The notes under the pieces were generated by a model. That model ran no database searches. It was not told the DNA's origin and saw nothing but the letters and a program-made list of their open reading frames with translations. A DNA stretch of 9,308 nucleotides. Source: DAOPXV01 sp035352535. Lineage in GTDB: Bacteria; Muiribacteriota; UBA9980. Within the stretch, counting starts at the first letter, position 1, and every line of letters starts with the position of its first letter. Both the position numbers and the translations under genes were made by a program. Location: the NCBI GenBank assembly GCA_964545075.1, contig CAZJFS010000170.1, positions 1-9,308 on the forward strand, written 5' to 3'. Positions 1 through 5,023 of this stretch are shown here, one piece after another.

Positions 1-324
1 ATTTCGCGCGGTACTATTCAATTTACCGATTATAAGACGACGCTATCTAATGTGGTGCGCTGGCTCAAGCCTGGATGTTCGGCCATGATAGGATGCGGGT
101 TCGGCCTTAATATCTCCGACGATTGCAGGGAAAAGATGAATAAATTTTTCAAGAAAAAAGAAAAGGAAGGCGTCAATACCGCAAGCGACAAGTTCGATGA
201 ATTCGTGGTGGAAGGCTATAAACATCTTATCGATAAGCATTTCGACGATGAGCTCGAATACGTCAAAGCCGCGAATTTGAACGGTCTTTTTTTTATGATA
301 AAAAAATCGACGAGAACAAAGTAA
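1..324 (+). CDS. SAM-dependent methyltransferase, class I, C-terminal fragment (5' end outside window)
   Basis: The reading frame is open from the first base, so the gene starts upstream; 107 residues are visible. They match the C-terminal half of a class I (Rossmann-fold) methyltransferase. A segment beginning ISRGTIQF, where family members usually have 'SRGS-x-FF', is followed by VVRWLKPG, the helix and turn before strand 5 (usually LKPGG; here LKPGC), and then a glycine-rich MIGCGFG. The tail is lysine-rich and ends in a strand-like LFFMIKKS. The SAM-binding glycine loop must lie upstream, so cofactor binding cannot be checked here. An internal GTG near base 52 is not a credible start because the fold would be cut. 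The gene lies 24 bp upstream of a TrmO-like gene and heads the importer operon. Methyltransferases of this sort often sit beside BtuCD-type importers in anaerobes (recalled knowledge, not searched). The substrate is unknown. Confidence 0.72.
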   Translation: MSRGTIQFTDYKTTLSNVVRWLKPGCSAMIGCGFGLNISDDCREKMNKFFKKKEKEGVNTASDKFDEFVVEGYKHLIDKHFDDELEYVKAANLNGLFFMIKKSTRTK

Positions 325-348
325 TTTGCAATTGTGAGGAGAGCGTGA

Positions 349-804
349 ATGTTTGAACCCAAAACTTATTCTTTTGAACAGATCGGCGTTGTCAGAAGGC
401 CCGGCGGCGAAGAACATGTCGAATGGAACGATCTTCAAAGCGAGTCGAAGATTGAATTAAATCCGAAATACGTCGAAGCTCTTGACGGTCTCGAAGAATA
501 TTCGCATATTATAATATTTTTCGTGTTTCACAAGCGTACCGAAAAAAAGCTGAAGATTCATCCGGAAGAACGCGACGATATGCCTGAGGTCGGCGTATTC
601 TGCACCAATTCCTACACGCGCCCTAATCCGATCGCGATGAGCGTTGTTAAAATTAAAAATATCGATAAAAATGTTATAACTATAATTGGGCTGGATGCGC
701 TTGACGGCACGCCCGTTATTGATATAAAACCTTTCAATGGTTTTGATTATGAAGGCAAAGGCCATAAAATTCCAGACTGGCTGAAAAAATTATGGGAAGA
801 ATAA
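349..804 (+). CDS. TrmO/TsaA-like (YaeB family) SAM-dependent methyltransferase-fold protein
   Basis: A 151-residue protein of the TsaA/TrmO beta-barrel family. Classical TrmO N6-methylates the threonylcarbamoyl-adenosine at tRNA position 37 using SAM. Visible family motifs are the IGVVRRPGG start (12-20), the DGLEEYSH block (46-53), FHKR (60-63), GVFCTNSYTRPNPIAMS (82-98) and LDGTPVIDIKPF (118-129). E. coli TrmO has an extra C-terminal domain and is about 235 residues, so this is the short, barrel-only form. The usual FATRSPxRPNPI reads FCTNSYTRPNPI here, so the conserved Arg before SP is Asn87. A GAGGAG ribosome site (336-341) lies 7 nt before the ATG. The gene sits between the methyltransferase fragment and the importer binding protein, which suggests a role tied to the transported ligand rather than general tRNA modification. 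That role is inference; family membership is firm. Confidence 0.85.
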   Translation: MFEPKTYSFEQIGVVRRPGGEEHVEWNDLQSESKIELNPKYVEALDGLEEYSHIIIFFVFHKRTEKKLKIHPEERDDMPEVGVFCTNSYTRPNPIAMSVVKIKNIDKNVITIIGLDALDGTPVIDIKPFNGFDYEGKGHKIPDWLKKLWEE

Positions 805-807
805 AAT

Positions 808-814
808 GGAGGAG
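808..814 (+). promoter_or_regulatory. Ribosome binding site that fixes the binding-protein start at 824
   Basis: GGAGGAG lies 9 nt before the ATG at 824. It overlaps an upstream in-frame ATG at 806, which has only a weak purine stretch before it. The 824 start is therefore preferred and the protein loses six residues from the longest reading. Confidence 0.7.
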
Positions 815-823
815 AAAATAAAA

Positions 824-1990
824 ATGAATTTTATTATTAAAATAAAAAAGGCATGGTTTAAAAAAAGTTTTTCCGGCGTTATTAATTTATGTCTGGCGCT
901 TTTAATAATGTCGCTTTTTTCGGCGCAGCCGGTTTGGATATACCCCGGCTGTGAAGTTTTATTCGCCGCGGAAAAAGAAAAGCCGATGCCCGAGCCGTAT
1001 CAAGGGCTGGATTTTTCGTCGGAGCTTAAAGGAACGCCCGAGAAGATAATACCGCTTTTTCCTCAATCGCTCGGTATCGTTTATCTTTTTAATGTACAAA
1101 GAAACGTCATCGGAATGCCGATGTCCAAGATTAAAATATCCGTCCACAAAGGCGGCTTTTTTTCTCAGATCGATCGCGCGGTTATGTTGAAAAAAGATAT
1201 AGGCTATCCCGGAATGCCTAATATAGAAACGCTTATCGGCTTAAAACCGGATCTTATCATAACGCCTTCAGGCTTTCACATGAAAGCCAATCAGTTTTTC
1301 GACAAATTAAAGATTCCACAATTTCGTATGCATGGAACGTTTTCGAAGACCGAGGACTGGCTGGTGGCGGTTGAAAATTTCGGAAAAATATTAAATAAGG
1401 AAGAAATGTCGAAAAAATATATCGATTATTTTAACTTGAAATTTAATATGGTTCGCGACCGCATTAAAAATGCAAATTCGGCGAATGCCATTAAGGTGGC
1501 GCACCTTGTAAAAGCTGGCGACAAATATATAGCTTACGGTCAGAAATCCAGTTTCGTGAAAAGTTTTTTGAAGGATATAGGATGTGACGTCCTGGGATAC
1601 TCAAATAAAGATGCCGCTGAAACGCCCCTTTCGCAGGAAGAACTTTTGAAATTCGATCCCGATTTTATTTTTATAGAATCGATAACTCACGCCACGGGAA
1701 AAGTGGAAGTCGAATTAAAGGAAGGATACTGGAAGAAACTCGCCGCATATAAGAACGGGCGGATATATTTCGTCCCTGTCGACGACGAATCATGCTTTCT
1801 GACCGGCTGGTATTTCAATCTCGCGGCGCCGCTCGGCGTATTGTGGACGGCTAAAACGATCTATCCCGAACAATTTAAAGACGTTAACTTGGATGATGAA
1901 GCGAATAAATTCTATAAAGATTTTATGAACGTTGACCGCGAAAAAATGGTTGCCGCGAATAAGGATATAGAGAAGGGCGCTGAAAAATAA
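824..1990 (+). CDS. Periplasmic substrate-binding protein of a BtuCDF/FecBCD-type ABC importer
   Basis: A 388-residue secreted binding protein of the BtuF/FhuD/MolA superfamily (helical-backbone type). The N-terminus has a basic segment (KIKKAWFKK), a hydrophobic core around residues 19-34 and a likely signal peptidase site near the AA at 48-49. Cys43 follows Y-P-G, which is not a lipobox, so the protein is probably soluble periplasmic. The first lobe starts with the strand IIPLFPQSLGIVYLF, ends with NVIGMPM and runs through the family signature IETLIGLKPDLIITP. The second lobe contains FVKSFLKDIGCDVLG, the segment LLKFDPDFIFIES, and YWKKLAAYKNGRIYFVP before the C-terminal helix. It delivers ligand to the permease and ATPase encoded just downstream. 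The ligand class cannot be read from sequence: cobalamin, heme, ferric siderophore and molybdate/tungstate (MolA-type) are all carried by relatives. The nearby molybdoenzyme operon favours an oxyanion, but only by context. Confidence 0.88.
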   Translation: MNFIIKIKKAWFKKSFSGVINLCLALLIMSLFSAQPVWIYPGCEVLFAAEKEKPMPEPYQGLDFSSELKGTPEKIIPLFPQSLGIVYLFNVQRNVIGMPMSKIKISVHKGGFFSQIDRAVMLKKDIGYPGMPNIETLIGLKPDLIITPSGFHMKANQFFDKLKIPQFRMHGTFSKTEDWLVAVENFGKILNKEEMSKKYIDYFNLKFNMVRDRIKNANSANAIKVAHLVKAGDKYIAYGQKSSFVKSFLKDIGCDVLGYSNKDAAETPLSQEELLKFDPDFIFIESITHATGKVEVELKEGYWKKLAAYKNGRIYFVPVDDESCFLTGWYFNLAAPLGVLWTAKTIYPEQFKDVNLDDEANKFYKDFMNVDREKMVAANKDIEKGAEK

Positions 1991-2011
1991 ACTATATTAA
2001 ACGTTGAAAAC

Positions 2012-2088
2012 CGCCATCGCGCACGGCACGATCTCTTTAATCATAAAGAGCTTGCCGTGCTTCGGTTATTCTGATTTAGCGAGTGGCG
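2012..2088 (+). promoter_or_regulatory. Structured intercistronic RNA element, drawable as a three-way junction
   Basis: The 162-bp gap between the binding-protein and permease genes folds strongly on paper. P1 pairs 2012-2020 (CGCCATCGC) with 2079-2088 (GCGAGTGGCG): nine base pairs with one bulged G. P2 pairs GCACGGCA (2021-2028) with TGCCGTGC (2053-2060), eight perfect pairs. P3 continues after a small internal loop with CTCTTTA (2033-2039) and TAAAGAG (2044-2050), closed by a 4-nt loop. A weak P4 can form at 2062-2065/2071-2074. P1 abuts P2 directly, as in a coaxially stacked junction. No U-tract follows P2, so it is not a standard terminator. It could stabilise the binding-protein mRNA or act as a cis-regulatory RNA for the permease. 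I did not recognise a known riboswitch consensus. Confidence 0.6.
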
Positions 2089-2152
2089 ATTTATGTTTCG
2101 CGCTCTAGGAGTCTTTGTAATCGGAATAAAGCCGGATAGAAACTGGTGATAT

Positions 2153-3151
2153 ATGAGTTCAAAACGGAAAGTAACGATAATCGGCGTATTGGCCGTTATA
2201 TATTTTATAATATTCGTGTTTTCTTTTTTCGCCGGAAATTATAAGATACCCGCCGGAAACGTTTTGTCTTATCTCAGCGGCGGGGGCGGAATAAATGAAA
2301 ACGAGCGGTTTATAATATTCGAGGTGAGATTGCCGCGTATCGTTATGGCGTCCGCCACTGGAATAGCTTTGGCGGTTGGCGGCGTTTCGATGCAGGCCAT
2401 ATTTAAAAATCCTCTTGTAAGTCCCTTCGTAATAGGTCTTTCATCGGGAGCGGCCCTCGGCGCGGCTATTGGAATCGTCTGCTTTAACTCGTCCCTGCCG
2501 GCGGTTGAATCGCTCGCGTTTTTATTCGGCATAATCGCCGTTTTTTCGTCATATATTCTTTCCGGTTTCGGGCGCGACACGACGCTGCTTTTGCTTTTCG
2601 GTCTGGTCGCGACGTCTTTCTCGCATTCCGCCATAGGCATGATGCAGTATTTCGCGGATCCGGAGCACCAGCTTCCAGCGTTAACTTTCTGGATGCTGGG
2701 AGGTTTTGACGGGATAACGCTTTCGTCGCTGAAATATGCGCTTCCCGTTATTCTCGCGAGCATGGTTGTTTTATATTCTTATACGTATAAAATGAATCTT
2801 TTGACGTTAGGCGATATTGACGCCAGGTCGCTCGGGGTGAACGTGACTATGTCAAAATTCGTGATCATATTTTTCAGCACGCTCATGGTCTGCGCATGCG
2901 TTTCAAAAGCCGGCGTTATAGGCTGGATTGGTCTTACCGTCCCTCATATTTCAAGGATAATCCTCGGACCCGACAACAGATTCGTCTTTATAGCGTCCGC
3001 TATTTTTGGAGCGATGTTCCTTCTCGTGTCGGACGACCTCGCGCGGACGTTAACGTCCGGTGAAATACCGGTCGGGATAATAACTTCGGCGATAGGCGCG
3101 CCGGTATTTGCCGCGATACTTTTAAAATATAGAAAATCAGGATGGAATTAA
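2153..3151 (+). CDS. BtuC/FecCD-family ABC importer permease
   Basis: A 332-residue polytopic inner-membrane permease, the usual length for this family, which has about ten transmembrane helices and works as a homodimer. Motifs in order: a first helix at about 8-28; RLPR (59-62); GVSMQAIFKNPLVSP (77-91), the family hallmark; GLSSGAALGAA shortly after; LPALTFWMLGGF in the middle, a form I associate with oxyanion or uncharacterised members more than with BtuC proper (impression only); GVIGWIGLTVPH (254-265), which includes the coupling region contacting the ATPase; and GEIPVGIITSAIGAPVF (303-319) near the C-terminus. The ATG has a poor ribosome site (GGTGAT at 2145-2150, two bases away), so translation may be low or controlled by the structured element upstream. 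The stop lies 11 bp before the ATPase start. Confidence 0.93.
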   Translation: MSSKRKVTIIGVLAVIYFIIFVFSFFAGNYKIPAGNVLSYLSGGGGINENERFIIFEVRLPRIVMASATGIALAVGGVSMQAIFKNPLVSPFVIGLSSGAALGAAIGIVCFNSSLPAVESLAFLFGIIAVFSSYILSGFGRDTTLLLLFGLVATSFSHSAIGMMQYFADPEHQLPALTFWMLGGFDGITLSSLKYALPVILASMVVLYSYTYKMNLLTLGDIDARSLGVNVTMSKFVIIFFSTLMVCACVSKAGVIGWIGLTVPHISRIILGPDNRFVFIASAIFGAMFLLVSDDLARTLTSGEIPVGIITSAIGAPVFAAILLKYRKSGWN

Positions 3152-3156
3152 GGAGG
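3151..3156 (+). promoter_or_regulatory. Ribosome binding site that fixes the ATPase start at 3163
   Basis: AGGAGG lies 6 nt before the ATG at 3163 and overlaps the last base of the permease stop codon. A longer reading from an ATG at 3142 would overlap the permease gene, lacks such a site, and adds only seven residues outside the ABC fold. The arrangement suggests translational coupling of permease and ATPase. Confidence 0.75.
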
Positions 3157-3162
3157 GCCGCC

Positions 3163-3960
3163 ATGGCTGCGATCTTAAAGATAGAGCGTTTATCGTTTCA
3201 ATACCCTTCGAACGGCCGTCGCGAGCGTGGAAATATATTCGACGGCCTGTCCATTGAATTCGAGCGTGGATCGACGGTCGCGATCCTTGGCCCCAACGGC
3301 TCGGGAAAATCAACGTTTTTGAGTCTGATGGCGGGATATTTAAGGCCGCTGGAAGGCAAAGTGTTTTTAAAGGGGAACGATATTTCCAAAATGTCTTCGG
3401 CGGAAATAGCGAAATTAATGAGCGTCGTTTCGCAGGAACACCATCCGGCGTTTGGGTTTAACGCCCGCGAGATAATACTGATGGGCCGCGCTCCTTATAA
3501 CTCTTTTTTCGGTTTTGCCGGAGAGCGGGACTATGAAATGGTCGAAAGGATATCGAAGAAGGTAGAGCTGGAAAGTCTTCTCGCCTATGATTACACGAAA
3601 CTTTCCGGAGGAGAGCGCAAGCGCGTGCTCCTTGCCAGGGCGATGGTTCAGAATACGCCCGTCATGCTTTTTGACGAACCGGAAGCGCACCTCGACATTC
3701 GTCATCAGCATCATTTTTTGAAATTGATCAGCGAACTTGCTCGCGAGGAGAATAAGCTCTGTATTTATTCGGTTCATAACCCGGCCCTCGCCATGAGATA
3801 TTCGACCCACGTTATGCTTCTCGGTTCGCGAGGTGAAGAGATTATTTACGGCCCGACGGCTGAAGTCATGAACTGCCGGAACCTTGAAAACGTTTATAAG
3901 ATAGGATTTGACATGATGCCGGGAAGCGATTCGTGTCCGTTATTATTCGTCAAGGCGTAA
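3163..3960 (+). CDS. ABC importer ATPase (BtuD/FecE family)
   Basis: A 265-residue cytoplasmic ATP-binding subunit powering the importer encoded upstream. All catalytic motifs are intact: Walker A GPNGSGKST (43-51), Q-loop Gln91 in VVSQEH, signature LSGGERKR (147-154), Walker B VMLFDEP (167-173) followed by the D-loop in EAHLD (174-178), and switch His205 in SVHNPAL. The segment after the Q-loop (FGFNAREIILMGRAPY) matches FecE/BtuD-type proteins, where 'V-x-x-V-x-x-GR-x-P' is usual. DEPEAHLD replaces the common DEPTxxLD, a conservative change seen in active relatives. The gene is the last of the + strand run and ends 29 bp from the convergent stop of the FmdE-like gene. Function as an ATPase is firm; the cargo is open, as for the binding protein. 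Confidence 0.94.
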   Translation: MAAILKIERLSFQYPSNGRRERGNIFDGLSIEFERGSTVAILGPNGSGKSTFLSLMAGYLRPLEGKVFLKGNDISKMSSAEIAKLMSVVSQEHHPAFGFNAREIILMGRAPYNSFFGFAGERDYEMVERISKKVELESLLAYDYTKLSGGERKRVLLARAMVQNTPVMLFDEPEAHLDIRHQHHFLKLISELAREENKLCIYSVHNPALAMRYSTHVMLLGSRGEEIIYGPTAEVMNCRNLENVYKIGFDMMPGSDSCPLLFVKA

Positions 3961-3989
3961 ATAATTCGCTGAGTCTATTTTTTGAATTT

Positions 3990-4682
3990 TTAATCTTGCT
4001 GAAACAATTTCGATTCATGGCATGCGATACAAATTTCGTGTTTTTCATCTGATGAAGCCGCTCGGAGCATGTGTCCCGATTCGCCACATATTGGGCACAC
4101 GCCCCATTTTTTCATGCCGGTTCCGCGTCCGTGAAACGATCCGGATAACGTTACTTTTTTAAATGTGATTACCATTTCAGCTTTTTTGGCGGCCTCGCAA
4201 AATACTTTATAGTTATCGAATTCGATGTCCTGGTTTGATTTTATGAAATAATGATAAAGATACGCGGAATATTTTTGCAATTTTTGGGTATCGACAAAAA
4301 CTCTTACTCCGGCCAGATCTTCCGAATCGTAAAACGTGAGGGCGTAGCGTCCGTAATCGAATACTTTAAGTTTTCCGTTAACCCTGTTGCAATGGGTTAG
4401 TTTTTCGACGGTATCTATAAGGCAGGAATTGGTTTCGACGATACATTTGAGATGCGCCCGGTCTAAAAACGGGAAACGGTTCATGGCGCCGTTTATCATC
4501 GAGGCGGCCAGAGGCATGAGCGGCGAGTGATATTTCCTTGCCATAAAAATTTGTTTATAAATGATCAGTTTTAACGAAGCTGATTTGATCGATACTATAT
4601 TTCTTATGCTTTTTAAAAATAAAATTAATATTGAACACGCATATTGAAGATAACTTTTATAGATGCATTTCAGGCAATTCAT
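3990..4682 (-). CDS. Divergent FmdE-family protein with C-terminal zinc ribbon
   Basis: A 230-residue protein on the opposite strand to the importer. The core matches the FmdE family (named for formylmethanofuran dehydrogenase subunit E): CIVETNSCLIDTVEKLTHC (80-98) corresponds to the usual 'IVENDACxVDAIQxLTGC', and KLKVFDYGRYALTFY (104-118) to 'NLxxxDYGKxAFTFY'. The C-terminus has a zinc ribbon with C196-x2-C199 and C218-x2-C221. The N-terminal motif HGHxCPG is degraded: at 52-57 it reads HSPLMP, so the second His and the Cys are lost. A 46-residue extension with CLKC at 3-6 precedes it. The start at 4682 is backed by an AAAAGGAG site six bases away and a strong promoter; an internal Met47 has no ribosome site. 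FmdE-like genes occur in bacteria lacking methanofuran pathways and often near metal or oxyanion importers (recalled), so a ligand- or metal-handling role is plausible, not shown. Confidence 0.78.
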   Translation of the reverse strand: MNCLKCIYKSYLQYACSILILFLKSIRNIVSIKSASLKLIIYKQIFMARKYHSPLMPLAASMINGAMNRFPFLDRAHLKCIVETNSCLIDTVEKLTHCNRVNGKLKVFDYGRYALTFYDSEDLAGVRVFVDTQKLQKYSAYLYHYFIKSNQDIEFDNYKVFCEAAKKAEMVITFKKVTLSGSFHGRGTGMKKWGVCPICGESGHMLRAASSDEKHEICIACHESKLFQQD

Positions 4683-4728
4683 ACTGTTCTCCTTTTGTAG
4701 ACGGTAATGTAATTTTGTTTTCAGTTTT

Positions 4729-4758
4729 ATTATAACATAAAATGATTATGAATGTCAA
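4729..4758 (-). promoter_or_regulatory. Near-consensus sigma70-type promoter for the FmdE-like gene
   Basis: Read on the - strand, a perfect TTGACA (4758-4753) and a perfect TATAAT (4734-4729) are separated by 18 bp. Transcription would begin near 4722, giving a leader of about 40 nt before the ribosome site and ATG at 4682. The FmdE-like gene is therefore an independent transcription unit, expected to be strongly expressed unless a repressor acts. No operator is obvious. Confidence 0.75.
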
Positions 4759-4950
4759 TTTTACATACGTAATAATAACTCCTCGCTATAATTCTTGTAA
4801 AATAAATGTTTTAATATGTAATTAAATTTTGTGCTACTATATAAGGTGATTAATGTGACGGTTTTTGATTGCGTTTTTCGTAGTTAATAGTTGTATTATT
4901 GAACGCGATCGTGAAAGTCTGGATTGTTTGGAAAATCACGCTATTTTTAG

Positions 4951-4979
4951 TTGATAAATAAAAAATGATAGTGTATAAT
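4951..4979 (+). promoter_or_regulatory. Sigma70-type promoter for the zinc-ribbon/TPR gene
   Basis: TTGATA (4951-4956) and TATAAT (4974-4979) are spaced by 17 bp, the optimal distance. Transcription would begin near 4986, leaving a leader of about 38 nt. The ribosome site at the ATG (AAAGG, 5014-5018) is modest. One mismatch from the -35 consensus; the -10 is perfect. Confidence 0.75.
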
Positions 4980-5023
4980 GATATAAATTTTCCATGCAAC
5001 TTTTCTGATATGTAAAGGTATAA

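Larger units (their letters stand above)
4683..5023. other. AT-rich divergent intergenic region
   Basis: This 341-bp noncoding stretch separates the divergent starts of the FmdE-like gene (- strand) and the zinc-ribbon/TPR gene (+ strand). It holds the two promoters listed separately near its two ends. Between them lie small inverted repeats: TTTAAT/ATTAAA (4810-4815/4821-4826) and the longer-spaced GATTGCGTT/AACGCGATC (4867-4875/4902-4910; nine pairs as RNA, one of them G-U, 26-nt loop). A TATAAT at 4787-4792 has no properly spaced -35 box. I see no short coding frame with a ribosome site and no RNA gene here. Confidence 0.6.

Noticed and set aside
43..438. Long - strand open frame opposite the methyltransferase and TrmO-like genes
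   Set aside because: Antisense to two well-supported genes, no ribosome site, and Phe/Ile/His-rich composition typical of a reverse shadow.
806..823. Upstream ATG for the binding protein
   Set aside because: It overlaps the GGAGGAG ribosome site that belongs to the ATG at 824 and adds six charged residues before the signal peptide.
950..955. Possible lipoprotein cysteine (Cys43) in the binding protein
   Set aside because: The preceding residues are Y-P-G, and it lies beyond the hydrophobic core; this does not match a lipobox.
2021..2070. Rho-independent terminator after the binding-protein gene
   Set aside because: The hairpin is strong, but the bases after it (TTCGGTTATT) are not a T-tract, and the permease and ATPase continue the operon.
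1991..2152. Known cobalamin or Moco riboswitch in the importer gap
   Set aside because: I could not match the conserved B12-box or the Moco motif as I remember them; the fold is reported as unassigned.
2269..2763. 164-codon - strand frame inside the permease gene
   Set aside because: Antisense to an unmistakable FecCD-type permease; a composition shadow.
3963..3988. AATTC/GAATT inverted repeat between convergent genes as a bidirectional terminator
   Set aside because: Only five AT-rich pairs with a 16-nt loop; too weak to call.
4787..4792. Extra TATAAT as a third promoter in the divergent spacer
   Set aside because: The nearest -35-like TTTACA (4760-4765) is 21 bp away, outside the functional range.
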